Assembly: GCA_947623455.1 (NCBI GenBank)
Contig: OX392532.1
Coordinates: forward strand, 52,455,058 to 52,519,057
DNA from: Mimachlamys varia
Taxonomy: Eukaryota > Mollusca > Bivalvia > Pectinida > Pectinidae
Reading direction: 5' to 3'
DNA: 64,000 nt
In this document: positions 1-13,800 of the stretch, one piece after another
How positions within the stretch are numbered: position 1 is the stretch's first letter
Layout: each line of letters starts with the position of its first letter
The notes under the pieces: generated by a model
Databases searched by the model: none
The model's input: the letters and a program-made list of their open reading frames with translations, nothing else
Told to the model about the DNA's origin: nothing
Made by a program: the position numbers and the translations under genes

Positions 1-830
1 TCTAAGCAAGATGCCTGAGAATATACCTTACTACAGACATTACACATATAAGGTTTCTCTCCTGTATGTATCCGTCTGTGTGTCTGTAGTTGAGATGAGC
101 TAGAAAACCCCTTACTACAAATATCACACTTGTAAGGTTTCTCCCCTGTATGCACTCGTCTGTGTGCGTGAAGATGAGATGAGTGAGAAAATGCCTTATC
201 ACAGACATCACACTTGTAAGGTTTCTCTCCTGTATGTATCCGTCTGTGTGTCTGCAAGCTATATGATACAGAGAATTCCTTACTACATATATCACACTTG
301 TAAGGTTTTTCTCCTGTATGTGATCGTCTGTGTCTCTGTAGGCTAGATAATCCCGCATAGTTCTTACTACAAACATCGCACTTGTAAGGTTTCTCCCCTG
401 TATGCACTCTTCTGTGTGCGTGTAGGTGAGGCCATTGAGAAAATGCCTTACTACAGAGATCACACTTGTAAGGCTTCTCTCCTGTATGTATCCGTCTGTG
501 TGCCTGAAGGTAAGATGGGCAACCAAATGCCTTACTACAGATATCACACTTGTAAGGCTTCTCTCCTGTATGTGTTCGTCTGTGTGCCTGTAGTTGAGAT
601 GGGCAACCAAATTCTTTACTACAGACATCACACTTATACGGTTTCTTTCCTTTATGTAACCGTCTGTGTGTCTGCAAGCTATAGGATGCAGAAAAGTCCT
701 TGCTACAGATATTACACTTGTAACGTTTCTCTCCTGTGTGCGATCGTCTTTGTCTTTCTAGACTGGATGATCCCGAATTGTCCTCATTATTAATATCACA
801 CGTATAGGGCTTTGGTCCGTTTTCTTCCAT
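1..830 (-). CDS. C2H2 zinc-finger protein, locus 1, C-terminus cut by window edge
   Basis: Predicted sequence-specific DNA-binding nuclear protein. The reading frame opens at the ATG at 830-828 and stays open for 276 codons to the window edge, so the C-terminus is missing. Finger 1 is degenerate: its second zinc-binding Cys is replaced and its first His is Gln. It is followed by eight fingers with full CxxC...HxxxH ligands and the start of a tenth, joined mostly by TGEKP linkers (one is KGKKP). The start was chosen because a TAA lies eight codons upstream in frame, directly after the splice acceptor at 853-854. The sequence from the acceptor on matches loci 2-4 (residues like YIKGDTS in the same frame). 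No effector domain is visible. Overlapping open frames on both strands across 2-793 are shadows of the 84-bp finger period. The family is certain; the target and the status of the missing end are unknown. Confidence 0.88.
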   Translation of the reverse strand, partial: MEENGPKPYTCDINNEDNSGSSSLERQRRSHTGEKRYKCNICSKDFSASYSLQTHRRLHKGKKPYKCDVCSKEFGCPSQLQAHRRTHTGEKPYKCDICSKAFGCPSYLQAHRRIHTGEKPYKCDLCSKAFSQWPHLHAHRRVHTGEKPYKCDVCSKNYAGLSSLQRHRRSHTGEKPYKCDICSKEFSVSYSLQTHRRIHTGEKPYKCDVCDKAFSHSSHLHAHRRVHTGEKPYKCDICSKGFSSSSQLQTHRRIHTGEKPYMCNVCSKVYSQASCL

Positions 831-850
831 TGAAGTGTCTCCTTTATATT

Positions 851-866
851 ACCTGAAATATGAGAA
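851..866 (-). other. 3' splice acceptor of ZNF locus 1 exon
   Basis: On the minus strand, a T-rich tract TTCTCATATTTCAG precedes GTAATATAAAGG, so the coding exon would begin at 852. The same junction (TTTCAG then GTAyATy and GACAC) occurs at all four ZNF loci, which supports a real intron boundary. The upstream exon was not found. Confidence 0.7.
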
Positions 867-1336
867 TCAAAGCACTGAAAGGTACGAGGGAAAAATGGAA
901 TGAGAAACGAATATGAAAACAACAACAAACACATGGGTCTTTACGGTTAACTAGTATAAAAACACATACTTTTTTGTTGGTCAATGCAAAGTTGATCAAA
1001 TAAAGTTACTAACATATTTGACCCCAGTGATCTTGAAAGTGGGTCAAGAAAAACAATAGGAGAATAACGAAGCGTCAAAAAAATCATTGTCCGAACTCAA
1101 AATCAATTAAAATATGGTAAAAATAAGAACAAAAGGGAAAGACTAACATGGATACCCTTGTAAAAGTACAAAAACACAAGTGATTGATGGCAGAGCGAAA
1201 TGAGTTCCCTACTGGTAGCACAAAACAAGAAGCTGTGTAGGGGACGACAGACAGACGGCATGTAAACTAATAGTCCCCGCCTGCTTTGCCGGAAGGGGGC
1301 TAATACAACCAGGTGTTCCGGAAGAAAGTCTTCTGC
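867..1336. other. Intergenic or intronic DNA between ZNF locus 1 and the satellite
   Basis: AT-rich with no credible gene. Positions 1016-1055 hold TTTGACCCC and GTGGGTCAAG, a relic of the half-site pattern seen in the Helentron-like cores. Positions 1240-1336 resemble the end of a dispersed repeat (GGGGACGACAGACAGACGG). The open frame on the minus strand at 1103-1369 runs into the satellite and has no recognisable domain. Confidence 0.4.
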
Positions 1337-3667
1337 TTGTAGTGTCAGTATAAGGACAGAGAGACCCAAAGATCATACCTTGTAGTATCAGTATAAGGAC
1401 AGAGAGACCCTAAGATCAAACCTTGTAGTGTCAGTATAAGGACAGAGAGACCCAAAGATCAAACCTTGTGGTGTCAGTATAAGGACAAAGACCCAAAGAT
1501 CAAACTTTGTAGTGTCAGTATAAGGACAGAGAGACCCTAAGATCAAACCTTGTGGTGTCAGTATAAAGACAGAGAGATTCACAGATCAAACCTTGTAGTG
1601 TCAGTATAAGGACAGAGAGATTCAAAGATCAAACCCTGTAGTGTCAGTATAAGGACAGAGAGATTCAAAGATCAAACCTTGTAGTGTCAGTATCAGGACA
1701 GAGAGATTCACAGATCAAACCTTGTAGTGTCAGTATAAGGACAGAGAGACCCAAAGATCAAACCTTGTGGTGTCAGTATAAGGACAAAGACCCAAAGATC
1801 AAACTTTGTGGTGTCAGTATAAGGACAGAGAGATTCAAAGATCAAACCTTGTAGTGTCAGTATAAGGACAGAGAGATTCAAAGATCAAACTTTGTAGTGT
1901 CAGTATAAGGACAGAGAGATTCACAGATCAAACCTTGTAGTGTCAGTATAAGGACAGAGAGATTCAAAGATCAAACCTTGTAGTGTCAGTATAAGGACAG
2001 AGAAACCTAAAGATCAAACTTTGTAGTGTCAGTATAAGGACGGAGACACAAAGATCAAACCACCTTGTAGTGTCAGTATAAGGACAGAGACCCAAAGATC
2101 AAACCTTGTAGTGTCAGTATAAGGACGGAGAGATTCACAGATCAAACCTTGTAGTGTCAGTATAAGGACGGAGACCCAAAGATCAAACCTTGTAGTGTCA
2201 GTATAAGGACAGAGACCCAAAGATCAAACCCTGTAGTGTCAGTATAAGGACGGAGAGATTAAAAGATCAAACTCTGTAGTGTCAGTATAAGGACGGAGAA
2301 CCAAAGATCAAACCTTGTAGTGTCTGTATAAGGACAGAGAAACCCAAAGATCAAACTTTGTAGTGTCAGTATAAGGAGGGAGAGATTAAAAGATCAAACC
2401 CTGTAGTGTCTGTATAAGGACAGAGAAACCCAAAGATCAAACTTTGTAGTGTCAGTATAAGGACGGAGAGATTAAAAGATCAAACCTTGTAGTGTCAGTA
2501 TAAGGACAGAGACCCAAAGATCAAACCTTGTAGTGTCAGTATAAGGACGGAGATCCAAAGATCAAACCTTGTAGTATCAGTATAAGGACGGAGAGATTCA
2601 CAGATCAAACCTTGTAGTGTCAGTATAAGGACAGAGAGATTCACAGATCAAACCTTGTAGTGTCAGTATAAGGACAGAGAGACCCTAAAATCAAACCTTT
2701 TAGTGTCAGTATAAGGACAGAGAGACCCAAAGATCAAACCTTGTAGTATTAGTATAAGGACAGAGACCCAAAGATCAAACCTTATAGTGTCAGTATAAGG
2801 ACAGAGACCCAAAGATCAAACCTTGTAGTGTCAGTATAAGGACAGAGAGACCCTAAGATCAAACCTTGTAGTGTCAGTATAAGGACGGAGACCCAAAGAT
2901 CAAATTTTGTAGTGTCAGTATAAGGACGGAGAGATTCAAAGATCAAACCTTGTAGTGTCAGTATAAGGACGGAGAAATCCAAAGATCAAACCTTGTAGTG
3001 TCAGTATAAGGACAGAGACCCAAAGTTCAAACCTTGTAGTGTCAGTATAAGGACGGAGAAATCCAAAGATCAAACCTTGTAGTGTCAGTATAAGGACAGA
3101 GACCCAAAGTTCAAACCTTGTAGTGTCAGTATAAGGACGGAGATCCAAAGATCAAACCTTGTAGTGTCAGTATAAGGACAGAGAGACCCAAAGATCAAAC
3201 CTTGTAGTATCAGTATAAGGACAGAGAGACCCTAAGATCAAACCTTGTAGTGTCAGTATAAGGACAGAGAGACCCAAAGATCAAATTTTGTAGTGTCAGT
3301 ATAAGGACGGAGAGATTCACAGATCAAACCTTGTAGTGTCAGTATAAGGACAGAGAGATTCAAAGATCAAACCTTGTAGTGTCAGTATAAGGACAGAGAG
3401 ACCCAAAGATCAAACTTTGTAGTGTCAGTATAAGGACAGAGAGATTCACAGATCAAACCTTGTAGTGTCAGTATAAGGACAGAGAAATCCAAAGACCAAA
3501 CCTTGTAGTGTCAGTATAAGGACAGAGAGATTCAAAGATCAAACCTTGTAGTGTCAGTATAAGGACAGAGAAATCCAAAGACCAAACCTTGTAGTGTCAG
3601 TATAAGGACAGAGAGATTCAAAGATCAAACCCTGTAGTGTCAGTATAAGGACAGAGAGATTCAAAGA

Positions 3668-6600
3668 TCAAACCTTGTAGTGCCAGTATAAGGACAGGGA
3701 AACCCAAAGATCAAACCTTGTAGTGTCAGTATAAGGACGGAGAGATTCAAAGATCAAACCTTGTAGTGTCAGTATAAGGACGGAGATCCAAAGATCAAAC
3801 CTTGTAGTGTCAGTATAAGGACAGAGAGACCCAAAGATCAAACTTTGTAGTGTCAGTATAAGGACGGAGAGACCCAAAGATCAAACTTTGTAGTGTCAGT
3901 ATAAGGACAGAGAAACACAAAGATCAAACCTTGTAGTGTCAGTATAAGGACAGAGAAACCCAAAGATCAAACCTTGTCTGGTCAGTATAAGGACAGAGAA
4001 TCCTAAAGATCAAACCTTGTAGTATCAGTATATGGACAGAGACCCAAAGATCAAATCTTGTAGTGTCAGTATAAGGACAAAGAAACCCAAAGAAAAACCT
4101 TGTAGTGTCAGTATAAGGACAGAGAATCCTAAAGATCAAACCTTGTAGTATCAGTATAAGGACAGAGAAACCCAAAGATCAAACCTTGTAGTGTCAGTAT
4201 AAGGACGGAGATCCAAAGATCAAACCTTGTAGTATCAGTATAAGGACGGAGAGATTCACAGATCAAACCTTGTAGTGTCAGTATAAGGACAGAGAGATTC
4301 ACAGATCAAACCTTGTAGTGTCAGTATAAGGACAGAGAGACCCTAAGATCAAACCTTTTAGTGTCAGTATAAGGACAGAGAGACCCAAAGATCAAACCTT
4401 GTAGTATTAGTATAAGGACAGAGACCCAAAGATCAAACCTTGTAGTGTCAGTATAAGGACAGAGACCCAAAGATCAAACCTTGTAGTGTCAGTATAAGGA
4501 CAGAGAGACCCTAAGATCAAACCTTGTAGTGTCAGTATAAGGACGGAGACCCAAAGATCAAATTTTGTAGTGTCAGTATAAGGACGGAGAGATTCAAAGA
4601 TCAAACCTTGTAGTGTCAGTATAAGGACGGAGAAATCCAAAGATCAAACCTTGTAGTGTCAGTATAAGGACAGAGACCCAAAGTTCAAACCTTGTAGTGT
4701 CAGTATAAGGACAGAGAGATTCAAAGATCAAACCTTGTAGTGTCAGTATAAGGACAGAGAGACCCTAAGATCAAACCTTGTAGTGTCAGTATAAGGACAG
4801 AGAGACCCAAAGATCAAACCTTGTAGTGTCAGTATAAGGACGGAGATCCAAAGATCAAACCTTGTAGTGTCAGTATAAGGACAGAGAGACCCAAAGATCA
4901 AACCTTGTAGTGTCAGTATAAGGACAGGGAAACCCAAAGATCAAACCTTGTCGGGTCAGTATAAGGACAGAGAATCCTAAAGATCAAACCTTGTAGTGTC
5001 AGTATAAGGACGGAGAGACCCAAAGATCAAACTTTGTAGTGTCAGTATAAGGACAGAGAAACCCAAAGATCAAACCTTGTAGTGTCAGTATAAGGACAGA
5101 GACCCAAAGTTCAAACCTTGTAGTGTCAGTATAAGGACGGAGATCCAAAGATCAAACCTTGTAGTGTCAGTATAAGGACAGAGAAACCCAAAGATCAAAC
5201 CTTGTAGTATCAGTATAAGGACAGAGAGACCCTAAGATCAAACCTTGTAGTGTCAGTATAAGGACAGAGAGACCCAAAGATCAAATTTTGTAGTGTCAGT
5301 ATAAGGACGGAGAGATTCACAGATCAAACCTTGTAGTGTCAGTATAAGGACAAAGAAACCCAAAGATCAAACCTTGTAGTGTCAGTATAAGGACAGAGAG
5401 ACCCAAAGATCAAACTTTGTAGTGTCAGTATAAGGACGGAGAGATTCAAAGATCAAACCTTGTAGTGTCAGTATAAGGACAGAGAAATCCAAAGACCAAA
5501 CCTTGTAGTGTCAGTATAAGGACAGAGAGATTCAAAGATCAAACCTTGTAGTGTCAGTATAAGGACAGAGAGATTCAAAGATCAAACCTTGTAGTGCCAG
5601 TATAAGGACAGGGAAATCCAAAGACCAAACCTTGTAGTGTCAGTATAAGGACAGAGAGATTCAAAGATCAAACCTTGTAGTGTCAGTATAAGGACGGAGA
5701 TCCAAAGATCAAACCTTGTAGTGTCAGTATAAGGACAGAGAGACCCAAAGATCAAACTTTGTAGTGTCAGTATAAGGACGGAGAGACCCAAAGATCAAAC
5801 TTTGTAGTGTCAGTATAAGGACAGAGAAACCCAAAGATCAAACCTTGTAGTGTCAGTATAAGGACAGAGAAACCCAAAGATCAAACCTTGTCGGGTCAGT
5901 ATAAGGACAGAGAATCCTAAAGATCAAACCTTGTAGTATCAGTATATGGACAGAGACCCAAAGATCAAATCTTGTAGTGTCAGTATAAGGACAAAGAAAC
6001 CCAAAGAAAAACCTTGTAGTGTCAGTATAAGGACAGAGAATCCTAAAGATCAAACCTTGTAGTATCAGTATAAGGACAGAGAAACCCAAAGATCAAACCT
6101 TGTAGTGTCAGTATAAGGACGGAGATCCAAAGATCAAACCTTGTAGTATCAGTATAAGGACGGAGAGATTCACAGATCAAACCTTGTAGTGTCAGTATAA
6201 GGACAGAGAGATTCACAGATCAAACCTTGTAGTGTCAGTATAAGGACAGAGAGATTCACAGATCAAACCTTGTAGTGTCAGTATAAGGACAGAGAGATTC
6301 ACAGATCAAACCTTGTAGTGTCAGTATAAGGACAGAGAGACCCTAAAATCAAACCTTTTAGTGTCAGTATAAGGACAGAGAGACCCAAAGATCAAACCTT
6401 GTAGTATTAGTATAAGGACAGAGACCCAAAGATCAAACCTTGTAGTGTCAGTATAAGGACAGAGACCCAAAGATCAAACCTTGTAGTGTCAGTATAAGGA
6501 CAGAGAGACCCTAAGATCAAACCTTGTAGTGTCAGTATAAGGACGGAGACCCAAAGATCAAATTTTGTAGTGTCAGTATAAGGACGGAGAGATTCAAAGA

Positions 6601-9545
6601 TCAAACCTTGTAGTGTCAGTATAAGGACGGAGAAATCCAAAGATCAAACCTTGTAGTGTCAGTATAAGGACAGAGACCCAAAGTTCAAACCTTGTAGTGT
6701 CAGTATAAGGACAGAGAGATTCAAAGATCAAACCTTGTAGTGTCAGTATAAGGACAGAGAGACCCTAAGATCAAACCTTGTAGTGTCAGTATAAGGACAG
6801 AGAGACCCAAAGATCAAACCTTGTAGTGTCAGTATAAGGACGGAGATCCAAAGATCAAACCTTGTAGTGTCAGTATAAGGACAGAGAGACCCAAAGATCA
6901 AACCTTGTAGTGTCAGTATAAGGACAGGGAAACCCAAAGATCAAACCTTGTCGGGTCAGTATAAGGACAGAGAATCCTAAAGATCAAACCTTGTAGTGTC
7001 AGTATAAGGACGGAGAGACCCAAAGATCAAACTTTGTAGTGTCAGTATAAGGACAGAGAAACCCAAAGATCAAACCTTGTAGTGTCAGTATAAGGACAGA
7101 GACCCAAAGTTCAAACCTTGTAGTGTCAGTATAAGGACGGAGAGACCCTAAGATCAAACCTTGTAGTGTCAGTATAAGGACAGAGAAACCCAAAGATCAA
7201 ACCTTGTAGTATCAGTATAAGGACAGAGAGACCCTAAGATCAAACCTTGTAGTGTCAGTATAAGGACAGAGAGACCCAAAGATCAAATTTTGTAGTGTCA
7301 GTATAAGGACGGAGAGATTCACAGATCAAACCTTGTAGTGTCAGTATAAGGACAGAGAAACCCAAAGATCAAACCTTGTAGTGTCAGTATAAGGACAGAG
7401 AGACCCAAAGATCAAACTTTGTAGTGTCAGTATAAGGACGGAGAGATTCAAAGATCAAACCTTGTAGTGTCAGTATAAGGACAGAGAAATCCAAAGACCA
7501 AACCTTGTAGTGTCAGTATAAGGACAGAGAGATTCAAAGATCAAACTTTGTAGTGTCAGTATAAGGACGGAGAGACCCTAAGATCAAACCTTGTAGTGTC
7601 AGTATAAGGACAGAGAAACCCAAAGATCAAACCTTGTAGTATCAGTATAAGGACAGAGAGACCCTAAGATCAAACCTTGTAGTGTCAGTATAAGGACAGA
7701 GAGACCCAAAGATCAAATTTTGTAGTGTCAGTATAAGGACGGAGAGATTCACAGATCAAACCTTGTAGTGTCAGTATAAGGACAAAGAAACCCAAAGATC
7801 AAACCTTGTAGTGTCAGTATAAGGACAGAGAGACCCAAAGATCAAACTTTGTAGTGTCAGTATAAGGACGGAGAGATTCAAAGATCAAACCTTGTAGTGT
7901 CAGTATAAGGACAGAGAAATCCAAAGACCAAACCTTGTAGTGTCAGTATAAGGACAGAGAGATTCAAAGATCAAACCTTGTAGTGTCAGTATAAGGACAG
8001 AGAGATTCAAAGATCAAACCTTGTAGTGCCAGTATAAGGACAGGGAAATCCAAAGACCAAACCTTGTAGTGTCAGTATAAGGACAGAGAGATTCAAAGAT
8101 CAAACCTTGTAGTGTCAGTATAAGGACGGAGATCCAAAGATCAAACCTTGTAGTGTCAGTATAAGGACAGAGAGACCCAAAGATCAAACTTTGTAGTGTC
8201 AGTATAAGGACGGAGAGACCCAAAGATCAAACTTTGTAGTGTCAGTATAAGGACAGAGAAACCCAAAGATCAAACCTTGTAGTGTCAGTATAAGGACAGA
8301 GAAACCCAAAGATCAAACCTTGTCGGGTCAGTATAAGGACAGAGAATCCTAAAGATCAAACCTTGTAGTATCAGTATATGGACAGAGACCCAAAGATCAA
8401 ATCTTGTAGTGTCAGTATAAGGACAAAGAAACCCAAAGAAAAACCTTGTAGTGTCAGTATAAGGACAGAGAATCCTAAAGATCAAACCTTGTAGTATCAG
8501 TATAAGGACAGAGAAACCCAAAGATCAAACCTTGTAGTGTCAGTATAAGGACGGAGATCCAAAGATCAAACCTTGTAGTATCAGTATAAGGACGGAGAGA
8601 TTCACAGATCAAACCTTGTAGTGTCAGTATAAGGACAGAGAGATTCACAGATCAAACCTTGTAGTGTCAGTATAAGGACAGAGAGACCCTAAAATCAAAC
8701 CTTTTAGTGTCAGTATAAGGACAGAGAGACCCAAAGATCAAACCTTGTAGTATTAGTATAAGGACAGAGACCCAAAGATCAAACCTTGTAGTGTCAGTAT
8801 AAGGACAGAGACCCAAAGATCAAACCTTGTAGTGTCAGTATAAGGACAGAGAGACCCTAAGATCAAACCTTGTAGTGTCAGTATAAGGACCGAGACCCAA
8901 AGATCAAATTTTGTAGTGTCAGTATAAGGACGGAGAGATTCAAAGATCAAACCTTGTAGTGTCAGTATAAGGACGGAGAAATCCAAAGATCAAACCTTGT
9001 AGTGTCAGTATAAGGACAGAGACCCAAAGTTCAAACCTTGTAGTGTCAGTATAAGGACAGAGAGATTCAAAGATCAAACCTTGTAGTGTCAGTATAAGGA
9101 CAGAGAGACCCTAAGATCAAACCTTGTAGTGTCAGTATAAGGACAGAGAGACCCAAAGATCAAACCTTGTAGTGTCAGTATAAGGACGGAGATCCAAAGA
9201 TCAAACCTTGTAGTGTCAGTATAAGGACAGAGAGACCCAAAGATCAAACCTTGTAGTGTCAGTATAAGGACAGGGAAACCCAAAGATCAAACCTTGTCGG
9301 GTCAGTATAAGGACAGAGAATCCTAAAGATCAAACCTTGTAGTGTCAGTATAAGGACGGAGAGACCCAAAGATCAAACTTTGTAGTGTCAGTATAAGGAC
9401 AGAGAAACCCAAAGATCAAACCTTGTAGTGTCAGTATAAGGACAGAGACCCAAAGTTCAAACCTTGTAGTGTCAGTATAAGGACGGAGAGACCCTAAGAT
9501 CAAACCTTGTAGTGTCAGTATAAGGACAGAGAAACCCAAAGATCA
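3668..9545. repeat. Higher-order duplicated blocks inside the satellite
   Basis: The same ordered series of unit variants recurs three times, starting near 3668, 5582 and 8014. Landmark units include a rare unit with CTTGTCGGGTCAG (CTTGTCTGG in copy 1), a unit with ATATGGACAG, and a shortened unit CCCAAAGAAAAACC. Offsets are 1,914 then 2,000 bp between copies 1 and 2, and 2,432 then 2,346 bp between copies 2 and 3. The 86-bp shift in each case is two extra GAGAGATTCACAG units in copy 2 (about 6175-6345). Partial further copies start near 12425 and 18154. A 430-bp (ten-unit) block is also duplicated at about 7130 and 7560. Confidence 0.85.
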
Positions 9546-10029
9546 AACCTTGTAGTATCAGTATAAGGACAGAGAGACCCTAAGATCAAACCTTGTAGTG
9601 TCAGTATAAGGACAGAGAGACCCAAAGATCAAATTTTGTAGTGTCAGTATAAGGACGGAGAGATTCACAGATCAAACCTTGTAGTGTCAGTATAAGGACA
9701 GAGAAACCCAAAGATCAAACCTTGTAGTGTCAGTATAAGGACAGAGAGACCCAAAGATCAAACTTTGTAGTGTCAGTATAAGGACGGAGAGATTCAAAGA
9801 TCAAACCTTGTAGTGTCAGTATAAGGACAGAGAAATCCAAAGACCAAACCTTGTAGTGTCAGTATAAGGACAGAGAGATTCAAAGATCAAACTTTGTAGT
9901 GTCAGTATAAGGACGGAGAGACCCTAAGATCAAACCTTGTAGTGTCAGTATAAGGACAGAGAAACCCAAAGATCAAACCTTGTAGTATCAGTATAAGGAC
10001 AGAGAGACCCTAAGATCAAACCTTGTAGT

Positions 10030-10800
10030 GTCAGTATAAGGACAGGGAAACCCAAAGATAAAACCTTGTAGTGTCAGTATAAGGACAGGGAAACCCAAAG
10101 ATAAAACCTTGTAGTGTCAGTATAAGGACAGAGAGATTCAAAGATCAAACCTTGTAGTGTCAGTATAAGGACAGAGAGACCCAAAGATCAAATTTTGTAG
10201 TGTCAGTATAAGGACAGAGAGACCCAAAGATAAAACCTTGTAGTGTCAGTATAAGGACAGAGAAACCCAAAGATCAAACCTTATAGTGTCAGTATAAGGA
10301 CAGAGAAACCCAAAGATCAAACCTTGTAGTGTCAGTATAAGGACAGAGAGACCCAAAGATCAAACCTTGTAGTATCAGTATAAGGACGGAGAGACCCAAA
10401 GATAAAACCTTGTAGTGTCAGTATAAGGACAGAGAGATTCAAAGATCAAACCTTGTAGTGTCAGTATAAGGACAGAGAGACCCTAAGATCAAACCTTGTA
10501 GTGCCAGTATAAGGACAGGGAAACCCAAAGATAAAACCTTGTAGTGCCAGTATAAGGACAGGGAAACCCAAAGATAAAACCTTGTAGTGTCAGTATAAGG
10601 ACAGGGAAACCCAAAGATAAAACCTTGTAGTGTCAGTATAAGGACAGAGAGACCCTAAGATCAAACCTTGTAGTGTCAGTATAAGGACAGGGAAACCCAA
10701 AGATAAAACCTTGTAGTGCCAGTATAAGGACAGGGAAACCCAAAGATAAAACCTTGTAGTGTCAGTATAAGGACAGGGAAACCCAAAGATAAAACTTTGT
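10030..10800. repeat. Locally homogenised satellite subfamily
   Basis: Most units here carry CAGGGAAACCCAAAGATAAAACC, mixed with GTGCCAG in place of GTGTCAG, whereas these variants are scattered elsewhere. This marks a recent local amplification within the array. Confidence 0.75.
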
Positions 10801-13800
10801 AGTGTCAGTATAAGGACGGAGAGACCCAAAGATCAAACTTTGTAGTGTCAGTATAAGGACAGAGAAACCCAAAGATCAAACCTTGTAGTGTCAGTATAAG
10901 GACAGAGACCCAAAGTTCAAACCTTGTAGTGTCAGTATAAGGACGGAGAGACCCTAAGATCAAACCTTGTAGTGTCAGTATAAGGACAGAGAAACCCAAA
11001 GATCAAACCTTGTAGTATCAGTATAAGGACAGAGAGACCCTAAGATCAAACCTTGTAGTGTCAGTATAAGGACAGAGAGACCCAAAGATCAAACTTTGTA
11101 GTGTCAGTATAAGGACGGAGAGACCCAAAGATCAAACTTTGTAGTGTCAGTATAAGGACAGAGAGACCCAAAGATCAAACCTTGTAGTATTAGTATAAGG
11201 ACAGAGACCCAAAGATCAAACCTTATAGTGTCAGTATAAGGACAGAGACCCAAAGATCAAACCTTGTAGTGTCAGTATAAGGACAGAGAGACCCTAAGAT
11301 CAAACCTTGTAGTGTCAGTATAAGGACGGAGACCCAAAGATCAAATTTTGTAGTGTCAGTATAAGGACGGAGAGATTCAAAGATCAAACCTTGTAGTGTC
11401 AGTATAAGGACGGAGAAATCCAAAGATCAAACCTTGTAGTGTCAGTATAAGGACAGAGACCCAAAGTTCAAACCTTGTAGTGTCAGTATAAGGACGGAGA
11501 AATCCAAAGATCAAACCTTGTAGTGTCAGTATAAGGACAGAGACCCAAAGTTCAAACCTTGTAGTGTCAGTATAAGGACGGAGATCCAAAGATCAAACCT
11601 TGTAGTGTCAGTATAAGGACAGAGAGACCCAAAGATCAAACCTTGTAGTATCAGTATATGGACAGAGAGACCCAAAGATCAAACCTTGTAGTATCAGTAT
11701 AAGGACAGAGAGACCCTAAGATCAAACCTTGTAGTGTCAGTATAAGGACAGAGAGACCCAAAGATCAAACCTTGTAGTGTCAGTATAAGGACAGAGAGAC
11801 CCAAAGATCAAACCTTGTAGTATCAGTATAAGGACAGAGAGACCCTAAGATCAAACCTTGTAGTGTCAGTATAAGGACAGAGAGACCCAAAGATCAAATT
11901 TTGTAGTGTCAGTATAAGGACGGAGAGATTCACAGATCAAACCTTGTAGTGTCAGTATAAGGACAGAGAAACCCAAAGATCAAACCTTGTAGTGTCAGTA
12001 TAAGGACAGAGAGACCCAAAGATCAAACTTTGTAGTGTCAGTATAAGGACAGAGAGATTCACAGATCAAACCTTGTAGTGTCAGTATAAGGACAGAGAAA
12101 TCCAAAGACCAAACCTTGTAGTGTCAGTATAAGGACAGAGAGATTCAAAGATCAAACCTTGTAGTGTCAGTATAAGGACAGAGAAATCCAAAGACCAAAC
12201 CTTGTAGTGTCAGTATAAGGACAGAGAGATTCAAAGATCAAACCTTGTAGTGTCAGTATAAGGACGGAGAGATTCAAAGATCAAACCTTGTAGTGTCAGT
12301 ATAAGGACAGAGAAACCCAAAGATAAAACCTTGTAGTGTCAGTATAAGGACGGAGAGACCCAAAGATCAAACTTTGTAGTGTCAGTATAAGGACAGAGAA
12401 ACCCAAAGATCAAACCTTGTAGTGTCAGTATAAGGACAGAGAAACCCAAAGATCAAACCTTGTCGGGTCAGTATAAGGACAGAGAATCATAAAGATCAAA
12501 CCTTGTAGTATCAGTATATGGACAGAGACCCAAAGATCAAATCTTGTAGTGTCAGTATAAGGACAAAGAAACCCAAACAAAAACCTTGTAGTGTCAGTAT
12601 AAGGACAGAGAATCCTAAAGATCAAACCTTGTAGTATCAGTATAAGGACAGAGAAACCCAAAGATCAAACCTTGTAGTGTCAGTATAAGGACGGAGATCC
12701 AAAGATCAAACCTTGTAGTATCAGTATAAGGACGGAGAGATTCACAGATCAAACCTTGTAGTGTCAGTATAAGGACAGAGAGATTCACAGATCAAACCTT
12801 GTAGTGTCAGTATAAGGACAGAGAGACCCTAAAATCAAACCTTTTAGTGTCAGTATAAGGACAGAGAGACCCAAAGATCAAACCTTGTAGTATTAGTATA
12901 AGGACAGAGAGACCCAAAGATCAAACCTTGTAGTGTCAGTATAAGGACAGAGACCCAAAGATCAAACCTTGTAGTGTCAGTATAAGGACAGAGAGACCCT
13001 AAGATCAAACCTTGTAGTGTCAGTATAAGGACGGAGACCCAAAGATCAAATTTTGTAGTGTCAGTATAAGGACGGAGAGATTCAAAGATCAAACCTTGTA
13101 GTGTCAGTATAAGGACGGAGAAATCCAAAGATCAAACCTTGTAGTGTCAGTATAAGGACAGAGACCCAAAGTTCAAACCTTGTAGTGTCAGTATAAGGAC
13201 GGAAAAATCCAAAGATCAAACCTTGTAGTGTCAGTATAAGGACAGAGACCCAAAGATCAAACCTTGTAGTGTCAGTATAAGGACAGAGAGACCCTAAGAT
13301 CAAACCTTGTAGTGTCAGTATAAGGACGGAGACCCAAAGATCAAATTTTGTAGTGTCAGTATAAGGACGGAGAGATTCAAAGATCAAACCTTGTAGTGTC
13401 AGTATAAGGACGGAGAAATCTAAAGATCAAACCTTGTAGTGTCAGTATAAGGACAGAGACCCAAAGTTCAAACCTTGTAGTGTCAGTATAAGGACAGAGA
13501 GATTCAAAGATCAAACCTTGTAGTGTCAGTATAAGGACAGAGAGACCCTAAGATCAAACCTTGTAGTGTCAGTATAAGGACAGAGAGACCCAAAGATCAA
13601 ACCTTGTAGTGTCAGTATAAGGACGGAGATCCAAAGATCAAACCTTGTAGTGTCAGTATAAGGACAGAGAGACCCAAAGATCAAACCTTGTAGTGTCAGT
13701 ATAAGGACAGGGAAACCCAAAGATCAAACCTTGTCGGGTCAGTATAAGGACAGAGAATCCTAAAGATCAAACCTTGTAGTGTCAGTATAAGGACGGAGAG

